Below are positions 9,669-20,363 of a stretch of 64,000 nt of DNA, piece after piece. The notes under the pieces are model-generated. The model was not told the DNA's origin and made no database searches. It saw only the letters and a list, made by a program, of their open reading frames with translations. The translations under genes were made by a program, and so were the position numbers. This stretch comes from Blastomussa wellsi (lineage: Eukaryota; Cnidaria; Anthozoa; Scleractinia; Plerogyridae). Position 1 is the stretch's first letter. Every line of letters starts with the position of its first letter. The stretch is taken from contig OX393568.1 in NCBI GenBank assembly GCA_947652115.1, positions 16,738,520-16,802,519 of the forward strand, written 5' to 3'.

Positions 9669-9976
9669 TTTTTTAAATATACTCTAGTGAGCAGCACACA
9701 GCAACAGATCTTGTCAACTTCTTTATTTTCTCCTACCGGTTTCGTCTGATACACAGACTTCGTCAGGGAGTTTGAACAAGATAGTGAAGGAACTTATTTT
9801 ATACCTAATTATTGTAGTACAAATCACGTTCCAACAAGGGTGTGAACAGCGAAAAACACCCTAAAAACATTACGTGCAGGATATGACTAAAATCCTGCGT
9901 GACGCTGAAAATGTGCAATGTTTATTTTTATTTTTGGGGCTCACGGATTTAACGGTAAATCCGTGAGCCCCAAAAA
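9669..9976 (-). repeat. PLE 5' pLTR-like repeat, left copy
   Basis: About 308 bp, matching 6509-6816. It holds a ribozyme motif at 9708-9782 and the imperfect palindrome at 9931-9976. Confidence 0.8.
9708..9782 (-). ncRNA. Hammerhead-like ribozyme 3 (PLE 5' repeat, left copy)
   Basis: Same sequence as the motifs at 6428-6502 and 6548-6622, here upstream of ORF1. Cleavage here would trim the PLE RNA 5' end, or the BEL transcript that contains it. Confidence 0.75.
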
Positions 9977-10003
9977 TAAAAAAAAATAAAAAAAAAAAAA
10001 AAG

Positions 10004-11786
10004 GGCACGATTTTGCTTTGATGCTCGGGTGGCCAGCTCCAGAACCAGGAAGAGGAGGAGGAGTGATGCTGGTGGCAAAACTGCTGCTTGTTTGATCTGG
10101 CGGTGAGGGCCTTTTCTTGATGTCTCTCTTGTTGTTATCTCTACGCCTCTCCTGACTGCTACTTAAAGCTTGCACACCGAACACAGGGTCGTTCGCTGAT
10201 TCAGCTGCAGAGGTCACAAACTCAGCAAGATCTTTAAAGCTCGCTATTGTTCCCTTCTCTTTTAATTTAACGGCGCGATCACGCCATCTTGCTTGTAGAT
10301 GAGTGGGAAGCTTTTTAGCAATGGTCTGCATATTTGTGGGATGGTTTAACTGATTCATATGGGACACGCTCATCATAGCACTTTTACACTTGATTAAGAA
10401 AAGCGAGAGACGTTTCAGTGCTGGTGCATCATCTGGCTGAATTGGAGACCATTTAAGAGCTTTGTTCACATATGCCATTGAGACCTTAAAGGGATCCCCA
10501 TATTCTTTCTCGAGTAGCCTTCTAGCTTCCTCATATCCTTCAGAAGGGTCCATGTGCAGGCAGCCTCCAATAAGTTCTCGCGGTTCCCCTTCAAGATGTT
10601 GTTCCAAGTAGTACAAGCAATCCACTGCGTTGTATGTTCTAGATTCTATCCGTGCTCTGAATGCCATAATGAATGTTCCATATTTGATAGGGTCTCCTTT
10701 AAACTTGTGCACCTCAGGTTGAGGCAGAGTCATTGCCGCAGCCAACTGCTGATGAGTTGCAATCATTTGCTCATTTTGTTGTCGCTGCATGGCCATCACT
10801 TCCTCGAACGACTTTTCCTGAGAGTCCGGTTGATAAGGGATGTCGGAGGGTGCAATGATTCTTTGTGAGCCATCAGTGGTATTTCTGTTAGCCTGAGGCG
10901 AGATCTTGCTTACCTGGCCATCTGAATGGAACTCTGGTGCGACAGGGTTGAGCTGAGTGGCAGGTGTTGAAGCCATGAACTCAGGCTGACTTTGTTTAGA
11001 GTTGGGAACAATCTCATTCTTGTCTTCTATGTTGCCGTGGTCTTCCTCTAAACTGGCATACACCCTTTCTCGTGCTTTGGCTTTCGCTATTTCGGTTTCT
11101 AATTTCAGGGCTTCATCTGCAGCTCGTAGTGCTTGCTTGCGTTCTAGCATTTCTCTTTCGGCTTGCAATTCAGCTAGTCTAAGCTTCTCTTTTGCACGGG
11201 CAGATGAAGTGGAGCTGGCCGAAGACTTCTTTGAATGTGTACTAGCATGGGAAGATTTACGTGAACTTGACTTTGCCTCTGAAAGTAGATCAAATTCTTC
11301 TGCTAAGCGACGTTCTGCCACACTGATCCATTCCATGACCTGTTTCCTAAATTCCAATAGTGACTTCTCCTTACTCTCATAACGATTAAGCTCCTTGTCT
11401 TGATCCTCTTCAGAAATCAACTCACGATAGTGAAGGTCAAATGCTTCTTGATACTCCCTGAATGCTGTGTTCAAATCATTTATCCCTGATTTAACCAAGT
11501 GGAGATTGTTCTCCTCTTCCATTAAGCTTGTAAGAGCATTCCTTTGTTTTGAAACAGCAGCTAATTTGGCGGTTTGACCATTTTTCAGTCGCCTTAATTT
11601 CTCTTCTCGACCCTTTTCAGTTAGTTTCCGTTCGCGAGTTTCGTAGTCGTCTTCGTCTGACGCGTTTCCCGATCCAGTACCTTCGGCGGCCGATCCTTGG
11701 CTCATGGCGGACTGGGCACTATTTAATCCTTCGGGTATTTCCTTCAAACACAGTTGCATCCAAATAAACGATAAGTGGCGAACCAT
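10004..11786 (-). CDS. gag: BEL/Pao Gag (DUF1759-type), C-terminus cut by PLE, left copy
   Basis: The frame is open from the LTR side. ATG codons at 11786 and 11705 (MSQGSAAEGT) are both possible, and the second begins the acidic Gag-like N-terminus. A long charged coiled-coil region with Ser-rich stretches comes first. The DUF1759-type Gag core follows, seen as VHKFKGDPIKYGTF and QHLEGEPRELIGG, then the Arg/Lys-rich tail. The protein enters its first zinc knuckle (KAKSCP) and then runs into the A/T tract and PLE, adding about 45 foreign residues to a stop at 9870. In BEL elements gag and pol are normally one frame. Here they are separated by 3.6 kb. Confidence 0.88.
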
Positions 11787-11865
11787 TCGCCCGAACTTTA
11801 CGAATAAACGTAGAATAAGCTTCACAAATCCAGTAGGCGATGAAGGAGAAACTTTTCGAAACGAA

Positions 11866-12222
11866 TGTGGGGGCCTTGAAACGATTAAAACAACACAAAC
11901 TTGAAGACGCGTACTTTGTAATTCGTTGCTTGCACGTTTACAACCTTGAACGATCTTTGTACGGTTTCGAAAACTAAAACGAAAAGGAAATTACAACAAT
12001 GAATGCGGGAAAGACTAAATAAACAAGAAAACAATCGAGAACTTACGTTTGTGTCCTTGTAAAGTAGACGGCGACGGTAAATAGGCCTTAAACGAATCCC
12101 TATTGGCGAACTGCCGTGAAACGTTACCTTCGATCGATTAAGCACATGGTTTTTCATACCGCAACGCCTATCGGGAACGGGGGACTAGGGCTTGCGTGAC
12201 ATCACGCGTAACGGCAGCAACA
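11866..12222 (-). repeat. BEL/Pao LTR 2 (shared middle LTR)
   Basis: Identical in length and ends to LTR 1 and LTR 3. It serves as 5' LTR of the left copy and 3' LTR of the right copy, with no target duplication of its own. Confidence 0.9.
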
Positions 12223-12360
12223 TTCCCGACCCCTTAAGCGATGCTTAACATGACAAGTCCTGTACTATAGAGTAAACTAAAAGTCAAATCCGGTATACAA
12301 TCTACTTAGAGTCACTAGCAATCTTACAGGAAAGTTCAGTCTCCAAAGCCTTCTGCTCTA

Positions 12361-15300
12361 TTACTCGTTTTCGGGGCATGACTGTTCTTCCTTGGCTAGC
12401 AGAAGGATCACCTTGTCAACTGGTCTTCGTAGTTCCGATGTCCGGGTTTTCAATTGGACAGTGCGCACTAAGCCATTCTTATCTGGTTCCGTCCCGACGA
12501 CTCGTCCCATAGGCCAGACATTCCTGGGGCAGGTGTCGTCCTTCACTAGAATAACATCACCGACAGCTAAGTTCCGTTTTGGACTGTTCCACTTTGAGCG
12601 CTGTTGGAGTGTCAGGAGATATTCTTTTTTCCAGCGCGTCCAAAACAAGTTTGCCAGGTACTGTACTCTTCGCCAACGTCGCTTCATGTACACATCTGCA
12701 CGTTGGAATACTCCTGGTGGAGGGAGCACAACGCTGGTCTTCATTGTGAGAAGGTTGTTTGGGGTTAAAGGGTCATCAGGATCGCTTGATGCAAAGGTTA
12801 AAGGTCTCGAGTTAATGATGGCTTCGACTTCGCAGAGCAGGGTCCTGAAAGACTCATCGTCCAAGCGGGAGCCATGTTCGTGCAGCAGGACGGTAAGCAC
12901 TTTGCGAGTGGTGCGAATTTGTCGTTCCCATATACCACCCATTTGGCTACCACTTGGTGGGTTGAAGATCCAGTCTGTACCCTCCTTGTGCAATCTTCTC
13001 CTAATTTGCTCATTATCCATTTCGTGAACTGCTTGTTGTAGTTCTGTATTTGCGCCTACAAAGTTTGTTCCATTGTCACTTCTGATTTCACGGATAGGAC
13101 CACGACGAGCGATAAAGCGCCTAAGGGCTTGGATGAACGAATCTGTTTCGAGAGAATTGGCGGTCTCTATATGTACTGCCCTGCTTGCCAGACATGTGAA
13201 AAGACATCCGTATCGTTTAAGTTCCTTTCGGCCTTCCTTGACCACGTACGGGCCGAAGTAGTCTACTCCAGTGTATGTAAACGGTGGGGCTGGAGTCACT
13301 CTGTCTTTAGGCAAGTCAGCCATCTTCTGTTCGGTGACGGGGGCACGGTTACGGCGGCAGGTAACACACTTCGCAATCAGGTGACGGACAGCAGCATTAG
13401 CACCTGGGACCCAGTACCTTTCTCTTAATTTAGCAAGTGTATGGCCGCGACCTGCATGTGCTAGGCGTTCGTGTATGTGCTGGATGATCAGCTTTGTAAC
13501 GTGACTCTTGCGAGGCAGAATGGCAGGGTGTTTCGTTTCTTCTGGAAGATCGTCAGCCCGGCTGAGACGGCCACCAACCCGAAGGAGGCCTTCATGAACG
13601 AAGGGGTCCAGTCGAGTTAGGGAACTCGTTTTCTTGAGCACCATTTTCTTCTGCTTTGCCCGACCCCGTTGATCTCCACCATCTCTGCTGCTTACTTCTT
13701 TGAGGGCATCCAATTCCTTACTGAAAGACTGTGACTGAACATAGCGGAGGATGGCGATCTCAGCCTCTTCAAACTCTTGGACTGTAAGCGGTGTGTAGCA
13801 GATATCCACTCCCTTTGTTCCAGCTCTGGATGTCTTAATGCTTAAACCTGCTCGGACGAGATTTGGATCTGTCTCAAGGCTGGTACGCTTTCTAATCTCC
13901 TTCCGCTTTCGTAGCACAGCTTTGATTCTGAGGAACACAGCCACTGCCAATTTCAGAAGATGCCAGTTTGAGTGGTATTCTATCAGCTTGTTGATGGACG
14001 CAGCTGGGTCTTCCATTACCGTAGTACTGGCAGAAACAACTTTTCTGGCCTCAGGGTCGTCGTCTAGAACCTCGCCAACTGGGAAGGGCTGCTGCGGCCA
14101 CTCAGATTCCATTTTCCACAAGAACTGTGGGCCTTTGGTCCAACGTTGCTGCTGTAGAAGTGCTGCAGCACTTAGTCCTCTTGAGGCGTCGTCTGCTGGG
14201 TTACTATCAGTGTCTACATATTTCCATTGCATGGGACTTGTGAAGTCCCTTATCAGCTGCACGCGGTTTGCGACAAATATTTGAAACCTTTTCCGCTCGT
14301 TTCCTATGAAGCGGAGAACTGTGGTAGAGTCGGTGTGGTAGATGACACTCTCAGGCTTGATCTCTAGTTCCTTGTTTAGCATTTGTCCGACACGCACAGA
14401 AACGGTTGCAGCGGTTAGTTCTAGCCGTGGGACTGTTACGGCCTTGGTGGGTGTGAGCCGGGCCTTGCCCATTAGAAAGGAACAATGGACGCGATCTGTG
14501 TCGTCCTGTAGACGGAGGTAAGCCGCACATCCATAACCCATTGTGCTGGCGTCGGAGAACAAGTGAAGCTGTCTGGAAACAACTGGACCAAAATCTGGTG
14601 GTTTGAGACACCGCTCGATGTGGAATTGCTCAAGCATCGGAAGCTCTGCACACCATCCCATCCATTTACTGCGGTAATCTTCTGGAATGTCGTCGTCCCA
14701 GTCGAGATCCTTGTGGCAGCATAGGTCCTGTACCAACTTCTTTGCCAAGAGCGTGAAAGGAGCGATGAAGCCTAGGGGATCAAAGATTGATGATACGGTT
14801 GATAAGACTCCTCGTCTTGTGAAGGGTTTACTGCTAACGACGATTCGAAATCCAAAGCTGTCTGACTGTACGCACCACTGTACCCCTAAGGCACGCTCAA
14901 CAGGAAGGTCATCGTAGTCGAGAGCAATAGATTTGACTTCCTTCGATCGCTCAGTCTCGGGTATGCTGTCTAGGACTGCGCGACGATTGCAAGTAAACTT
15001 GGTGAGGCGGAATCCACCCTTCTGGCAAGATTGACGAAGGTCTTCAATCAGCTCCACCGCTGAACCTTCTGAGCTTACGGAACGTAGACAATCGTCCACG
15101 TAGAAGTTCTTTCGCAACGTGTCAGCAACTAGAGTACCATGCTCTTCTTCATTATCCCTTGCGGTTTGTTTAAGGGCAAAGTTAGCAACACTCGGTGAGG
15201 AGACCGCTCCAAATAGATGTACGACCATTCGATACTCTTCTAAATCAGCCTCCAGATTGCCGTCTGGCCACCATAAGAAACGAAGATAGTCATGCTGTTC

Positions 15301-16734
15301 TGGGGGCACTTTGACCTGGTGGAACATAGCTTCCACATCTCCCATGAAGGCAACAGGGTCCTCACGAAATCTGGTTAGCACTCCTACAAGAGAGTTTGTG
15401 AGATCTGGACCTTGGAGTAAACGGTCGTTGAGGGACACTCCTTCGGATTTTGCGCTGCAGTCAAATACCACACGTATTTTTCCCGGTTTTTTCGGGTGAT
15501 AAATCCCATGGTGAGGGAGGTACCACACCTTGCCTGGCATCGGCGTCGGTGACTGGTTTGGAACCCTTTGTGCATAACCTTTGGCGATGACATCCTTGAT
15601 AAAGGCAACATAGTCGGAGCGATACTTAGAATCCCTCAGCATCTTCTTCTTCTGCCAGTTAGCTCTCTTGATAGCCTGTTCCTTGTTGTTGGGCATAATG
15701 ACATCATTATGTCGGAAGGGAAGAGGGACTTGGTAGTGGCCATCAACGATTTTTGTCTCCTTTTCTACCACGTTTAGAAACTTTTTGTCTTCTTGAGAGG
15801 GCCCACGCTCGTCCGGTACTTTGCTCACAGTGTGATCATTGAAGTCCATCTCTAACATTCGGAGCAATGACTTTGGAGCAATGATTTCCTTTTGCGTTTC
15901 TACTTCTCTAATGGTAATTCGATTTGCAATTATCCTGTCTCCATCATGTTCAGTTTTAATTCGCAGGGGTCCACTGACTGTCCAACCATGGCGAAGACGG
16001 AGGGCATATGGGCCATCACTTTGACAAGGTACTACTTCTAACGGCTCTAGAGCTGCTGGGCAATTGCTGCCAATGAGTAACCCGATCTCCAAATGGGGCT
16101 CAAACTCAGGAATTTTCTTCGCAACCTCAGAGAGGTGTGTCCACTGATTTATGAGATCAGGTGTTGGAATTTGGCGGTGATCTGCCGGGATTTCATCTCT
16201 TGTGTATGAGCGAGGTAATTCGATAGGATTATTATCATCTAGGCTCGTAACAATGAGGTTGTCCATGATGGTGCTTTCTACTTGGCTTTCTCCATGCATG
16301 GTCGCGAGTCGCAGCATAACCTTCACTCCGTCCACTCGTAGTTGCTTCCTGATGCTTTCGGTTGCAAAACAGCCACCACTTCCGTTATCATAAAATGCGT
16401 ACGTAGTAACCGACTTGTCACTGCCTTTCTGCTTTACTTTGACTGGAAGTATGGCATGTAACACCAAAGTCTCCTTATTGTTCATTGCACCATGTACGGT
16501 TTTAGAGACATCAATGCGCGCGTTGCTAACCAAAACGGACTGGACTTCAGTGACTTGGGGTTCGTTGGCGCTCTCTCTATTCAACGTGAAACCGTCAATA
16601 TGCAACGCTGTCGGGTGCCGCTTCTTGCACTTCTTGCAGGTGTGCCTCTTTACACAACCTTTCGATACATGATCAGCTTCATAACAGGCAAAGCACAACT
16701 TCCTATCCTTAAGGAATGACTTTCTATCATCCAT
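12361..16734 (-). CDS. pol: BEL/Pao Pol polyprotein, right copy
   Basis: 1457 residues, identical to the left copy except Ala instead of Thr at residue 729. This restores the usual Asp-Ala-Ser context of the RNase H active site (FSDAS). All protease, RT, RNase H and integrase motifs are intact. The Ala form is the more likely ancestral state. Confidence 0.95.
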   Translation of the reverse strand: MDDRKSFLKDRKLCFACYEADHVSKGCVKRHTCKKCKKRHPTALHIDGFTLNRESANEPQVTEVQSVLVSNARIDVSKTVHGAMNNKETLVLHAILPVKVKQKGSDKSVTTYAFYDNGSGGCFATESIRKQLRVDGVKVMLRLATMHGESQVESTIMDNLIVTSLDDNNPIELPRSYTRDEIPADHRQIPTPDLINQWTHLSEVAKKIPEFEPHLEIGLLIGSNCPAALEPLEVVPCQSDGPYALRLRHGWTVSGPLRIKTEHDGDRIIANRITIREVETQKEIIAPKSLLRMLEMDFNDHTVSKVPDERGPSQEDKKFLNVVEKETKIVDGHYQVPLPFRHNDVIMPNNKEQAIKRANWQKKKMLRDSKYRSDYVAFIKDVIAKGYAQRVPNQSPTPMPGKVWYLPHHGIYHPKKPGKIRVVFDCSAKSEGVSLNDRLLQGPDLTNSLVGVLTRFREDPVAFMGDVEAMFHQVKVPPEQHDYLRFLWWPDGNLEADLEEYRMVVHLFGAVSSPSVANFALKQTARDNEEEHGTLVADTLRKNFYVDDCLRSVSSEGSAVELIEDLRQSCQKGGFRLTKFTCNRRAVLDSIPETERSKEVKSIALDYDDLPVERALGVQWCVQSDSFGFRIVVSSKPFTRRGVLSTVSSIFDPLGFIAPFTLLAKKLVQDLCCHKDLDWDDDIPEDYRSKWMGWCAELPMLEQFHIERCLKPPDFGPVVSRQLHLFSDASTMGYGCAAYLRLQDDTDRVHCSFLMGKARLTPTKAVTVPRLELTAATVSVRVGQMLNKELEIKPESVIYHTDSTTVLRFIGNERKRFQIFVANRVQLIRDFTSPMQWKYVDTDSNPADDASRGLSAAALLQQQRWTKGPQFLWKMESEWPQQPFPVGEVLDDDPEARKVVSASTTVMEDPAASINKLIEYHSNWHLLKLAVAVFLRIKAVLRKRKEIRKRTSLETDPNLVRAGLSIKTSRAGTKGVDICYTPLTVQEFEEAEIAILRYVQSQSFSKELDALKEVSSRDGGDQRGRAKQKKMVLKKTSSLTRLDPFVHEGLLRVGGRLSRADDLPEETKHPAILPRKSHVTKLIIQHIHERLAHAGRGHTLAKLRERYWVPGANAAVRHLIAKCVTCRRNRAPVTEQKMADLPKDRVTPAPPFTYTGVDYFGPYVVKEGRKELKRYGCLFTCLASRAVHIETANSLETDSFIQALRRFIARRGPIREIRSDNGTNFVGANTELQQAVHEMDNEQIRRRLHKEGTDWIFNPPSGSQMGGIWERQIRTTRKVLTVLLHEHGSRLDDESFRTLLCEVEAIINSRPLTFASSDPDDPLTPNNLLTMKTSVVLPPPGVFQRADVYMKRRWRRVQYLANLFWTRWKKEYLLTLQQRSKWNSPKRNLAVGDVILVKDDTCPRNVWPMGRVVGTEPDKNGLVRTVQLKTRTSELRRPVDKVILLLAKEEQSCPENE

Positions 16735-16787
16735 CGTCTATTTTTTAATTTTTTAAATATACTCTAGTGAGCAGCACACAGCAACAG

Positions 16788-16862
16788 ATCTTGTCAACTT
16801 CTTTATTTTCTCCTACCGGTTTCGTCTGATACACAGACTTCGTCAGGGAGTTTGAACAAGAT
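16788..16862 (-). ncRNA. Hammerhead-like ribozyme 1, right copy
   Basis: Exact copy of the motif at 6428-6502. Confidence 0.75.
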
Positions 16863-16907
16863 AGATTATTTTTTAAATATACTCTAGTGAGCAGCACACA
16901 GCAACAG

Positions 16908-16982
16908 ATCTTGTCAACTTCTTTATTTTCTCCTACCGGTTTCGTCTGATACACAGACTTCGTCAGGGAGTTTGAACAAGAT
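16908..16982 (-). ncRNA. Hammerhead-like ribozyme 2, right copy
   Basis: Exact copy of the motif at 6548-6622. Confidence 0.75.
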
Positions 16983-17178
16983 AGTGAAGGAACTTATTTT
17001 ATACCTAATTATTGTAGTACAAATCACGTTCCAACAAGGGTGTGAACAGCGAAAAACACCCTAAAAACATTACGTGCAGGATATGACTAAAATCCTGCGT
17101 GACGCTGAAAATGTGCAATGTTTATTTTTATTTTTGGGGCTCACGGATTTAACGTTAAATCCGTGAGCCCCAAAAAAT

Positions 17179-18966
17179 TTACTTACATAGATGTGCTAAC
17201 GTATTGGTAGATTGATAACTAACAATAGAACTAAGGTGAGGTAAATACTTAAGAATAACTGCTTTGATTCTGACATGACTGCAATTAAATGTAGATTTAA
17301 ACACCACTCTCCTATGTCTGGATAACCGATTTGGCTTACATAACCACTTAAGTCTATTGCTATAGTTAATGTCCCTAAAAATAGGTAGTAAAAACTTAGC
17401 AGGATAACCCCGAAGGCGTAAGCGCTTCCAAAAAAGCGTACGCGTCTCATCAAATGAGGTGAACGTAGAGCTATTTCTGGCGTAACGCATAAGCTCGCCC
17501 TTGATGAAAGCTCTTTTGTTACTAGTGGGGTGAAATGACTCAAATGGTATATACAAGTACTTATTAAGCGGTTTCTGAAAGGTAGAGTATTGCAGCGTAC
17601 TATGCGTGGAATCTTTAAAAAGCAGCAAATCTAGAAAGGAGATCTTAGAATCGCTGATTTCGTAAGTTATCTTAATGCGCTCATCCTTAGTATTAATGGC
17701 ACTGAGAAATTCTAAGAGAGTTTCCCGGGGTCCATCCCAGATGACAAAGATGTCATCAATGAAACGCTTGTAGAGGATCAAGTTTCGAGAATAAACTTCA
17801 ATTATGTCCCTCTCGTGATAATACATAAATGCGTTTGCAGCTGTGACCGCAAAAGGGGTACCCATAGCAATTCCGAAAGTTTGATGGTATATATTGCCAC
17901 TAAATTCTGATTTAAGAAAATTATTCTCAAAGATTAACCGAGCTAACTGAACCAAGAGAGGTGTTTGCGCCACCTTGCCCTCTCTAAGTAAGAGGTCAAG
18001 AGCAGTAATTGCCTTCTTTGTGTCAATGTTAGGATAGAGTGATGACACATCCGCCGTAACAATAAGACAATTTGCGGGCAGCACAACCTTCTCTAAACAT
18101 TGAATCAGTTCACCCGAGTCATGTAACACCGTAGGCATAGTAATTTTAGGTTTAACTAATTCGTCAACGAAAATACTAATGGGCCTGGTGATGTACGAAT
18201 GAGAAGCTGCAATGGGCCTCCCAGCTATGGGTGACTTGTGAATCTTAGGAATAATGTAAAATTTAGCAGGATAAACACTCCTAGGACAATCATCAAGACT
18301 ACGGAGAAACTTTAGCGAATTAGGAGGTAAAAACCTAGAGTAACTAAAAGCAAGTTTTTCTCTTGTTTCAATTACCTTTTGACGTCTAAGTGTCCAGTCA
18401 TCTATTTTGACTTTGGAATAGGATTTAGTGTCATTAAGGTGTTTAAAAGTCTCATCTTCTACCCATTGTGTAGAAACGAGGGCAGGTCCAAGGTTTTTGT
18501 CTGTAGCCAAGACGCGAACCGTAGGGTCTTCCTTTAGGTCACGCAATCCTCTCCGTTCCTCAGATGTCAAATTGTTTTTCCTCCGAGGTGAATTTTGATT
18601 AAAGTTTTCCAGTAGCTCTTGACGGATTTTGTATAGGTTTTCTTCGAGGTCTGGATCTTCCCGAGGTGGATTCCATCCTGACTTGACGTACAGCTTGGGG
18701 TTGAAAGCTGGGTCATCGGGCTGATCTGCATATTTGTAATGAAGACGGACGCTACGACAGAAATCCTGTACTTGATTGTCAAAATCACGAGCAGTAGGTG
18801 GTCTGAGCGAAGGTCTAAATTTGAGACCTAGGCCAAGAGTTCGTGACTGCGCCGGCGTAAGAGTGATATGTGAAAGGTTGTGAAATTCCAAATTCCGTGG
18901 TAACAGGTCAAAAATCGGTTTTTTTCGCCATTTTATCCAGCCATTTGCAGTAACTGTTTCTTCTAT
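17179..18966 (-). CDS. Penelope-like reverse transcriptase, right copy
   Basis: Same protein as the left copy. The frame is again joined to ORF1 through a single TAG (18967-18969) and has no usable ATG before the RT core. Confidence 0.85.
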   Translation of the reverse strand: MEETVTANGWIKWRKKPIFDLLPRNLEFHNLSHITLTPAQSRTLGLGLKFRPSLRPPTARDFDNQVQDFCRSVRLHYKYADQPDDPAFNPKLYVKSGWNPPREDPDLEENLYKIRQELLENFNQNSPRRKNNLTSEERRGLRDLKEDPTVRVLATDKNLGPALVSTQWVEDETFKHLNDTKSYSKVKIDDWTLRRQKVIETREKLAFSYSRFLPPNSLKFLRSLDDCPRSVYPAKFYIIPKIHKSPIAGRPIAASHSYITRPISIFVDELVKPKITMPTVLHDSGELIQCLEKVVLPANCLIVTADVSSLYPNIDTKKAITALDLLLREGKVAQTPLLVQLARLIFENNFLKSEFSGNIYHQTFGIAMGTPFAVTAANAFMYYHERDIIEVYSRNLILYKRFIDDIFVIWDGPRETLLEFLSAINTKDERIKITYEISDSKISFLDLLLFKDSTHSTLQYSTFQKPLNKYLYIPFESFHPTSNKRAFIKGELMRYARNSSTFTSFDETRTLFWKRLRLRGYPAKFLLPIFRDINYSNRLKWLCKPNRLSRHRRVVFKSTFNCSHVRIKAVILKYLPHLSSIVSYQSTNTLAHLCK

Positions 18967-20022
18967 CTATTTTACGGGGCCGTTTCCTCGACGCTTTCCG
19001 TTTTTTGACTGCTGGCGAGGGCGGTGACGAGGAACTGATGGCGAACGGCTATCCGAAAAACGGACGCTCGAACGTCTTCGTTGCTTCGATCGACTTCGTC
19101 TCGCCACTGGTGTAGGTGAAGACTTGCGTTGGCTGCGAGCATCCTGGCTTGGATCTCTACGGCGCTGGCTCCGATTTTTAGAGCTGGGTTGCTCGTTACC
19201 ACGGTTCTTGGATTTCTTACGCGGCGGCTTTGTCTTTCCAGCCGGAGAAACCGAGCTGAGTTTGGAAACTTCTTTCTGTACGGCACGTTTGACCATATCG
19301 CGGATTGACTGTTCGTCAGGCTTAAATTCCGTTTCCATTTTCTCAGTTCTTTTGGCCTCTTTGGTGGCTTTTTTAATTTTCTCCGACATCCGTTTTGAGG
19401 CTCGTGTTGCGGCACACTCGAAGTAGAAGTGGTCAGCAAAGCATTTTGCTGACTTAACGAGTTCGTCTGCTTCGGCGCTCAGCGAGGAATCACTAGTTTG
19501 GAAGGATTCTCGCCAAGTCTCTATGGTGGAGACAATACTCTTCTTTTCTTCTTTGCACCGTTCTTTTGCATGCTGTTCATCGGTCTGAAGTGCCTCGATG
19601 GTGGCGTCGAGAAGCTGCTTTTCGGCTTCTTTAGTGATGGCGTTGAATTTTTCTTGAAGATTCTGCGTCTCCTGACCTTTGGCGACTACACTAATCTTCA
19701 AACCACTCGGCACTGTACCGTCGCTCTTGAAGGATTCAAGCCTAGCTTTACGGTTTTGTATTCCATAAAGCTGGTTTTCGGCCTCGATGAAGCTGTGGAC
19801 AAGTTTTTTTATGACGCGTTTAAAGTGGTCATCGATCCAAATAGGGGATTCTGAAGAATCTTCAGTAGTTGTTCGAAGATCTTCTACGATGTCATCACGC
19901 GCCTGATTCTGCCTTTCTGCAGATTCTTGCCGTCTTCTGAGCTTCAGGCAACTTCTAGTGTGCTTGGGTCCAGAGCGATCTGAAGGGTTGCTGAACATTG
20001 TGGCTTCTACTAGATCTGACAT
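18967..20022 (-). CDS. PLE ORF1, RS-rich basic protein, right copy
   Basis: 351 residues from the ATG at 20022, with the same protein sequence as the left copy. The one base difference (19834) is synonymous. Confidence 0.7.
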   Translation of the reverse strand: MSDLVEATMFSNPSDRSGPKHTRSCLKLRRRQESAERQNQARDDIVEDLRTTTEDSSESPIWIDDHFKRVIKKLVHSFIEAENQLYGIQNRKARLESFKSDGTVPSGLKISVVAKGQETQNLQEKFNAITKEAEKQLLDATIEALQTDEQHAKERCKEEKKSIVSTIETWRESFQTSDSSLSAEADELVKSAKCFADHFYFECAATRASKRMSEKIKKATKEAKRTEKMETEFKPDEQSIRDMVKRAVQKEVSKLSSVSPAGKTKPPRKKSKNRGNEQPSSKNRSQRRRDPSQDARSQRKSSPTPVARRSRSKQRRRSSVRFSDSRSPSVPRHRPRQQSKNGKRRGNGPVK

Positions 20023-20067
20023 TGACAATTTTTTAAATATACTCTAGTGAGCAGCACACAGCAACAG

Positions 20068-20142
20068 ATCTTGTCAACTTCTTTATTTTCTCCTACCGGT
20101 TTCGTCTGATACACAGACTTCGTCAGGGAGTTTGAACAAGAT
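20068..20142 (-). ncRNA. Hammerhead-like ribozyme 3, right copy
   Basis: Exact copy of the motif at 9708-9782, upstream of ORF1. Confidence 0.75.
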
Positions 20143-20363
20143 AGTGAAGGAACTTATTTTATACCTAATTATTGTAGTACAAATCACGTTCCAACAAGGG
20201 TGTGAACAGCGAAAAACACCCTAAAAACATTACGTGCAGGATATGACTAAAATCCTGCGTGACGCTGAAAATGTGCAATGTTTATTTTTATTTTTGGGGC
20301 TCACGGATTTAACGGTAAATCCGTGAGCCCCAAAAATAAAAAAAAAAAAAAAAAAAAAAAAAG

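Larger units (their letters stand above)
6379..10003 (-). mobile_element. Penelope-like element (PLE) nested between BEL gag and pol, left copy
   Basis: Minus-strand order: a pLTR-like repeat (about 9669-9976), ORF1 (8607-9662), a PLE-type RT (6819-8606), the second pLTR repeat (about 6509-6816), then an extra 120-bp partial repeat (6389-6508). Repeat copies are 3160 bp apart. The repeats carry hammerhead-like ribozyme motifs, as known for PLE pLTRs. An A/T tract (9977-10003) joins the right end to BEL gag. Gag stops inside its zinc-knuckle start (residues SCP) and pol resumes past it, so a few dozen bases of BEL were probably lost on insertion. The orientation is the same as the host BEL element. 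Confidence 0.8.
16739..20363 (-). mobile_element. Penelope-like element nested in BEL, right copy
   Basis: Same structure as the left copy, shifted by 10,360 bp. The 120-bp partial repeat is at 16749-16868, pLTR repeats at 16869-17176 and 20029-20336, and an uninterrupted A-tract at 20337-20362. Confidence 0.8.

Noticed and set aside
11787..11865. Primer binding site for the BEL element
   Set aside because: I could not match the bases after the 5' LTR to a tRNA 3' end with confidence.
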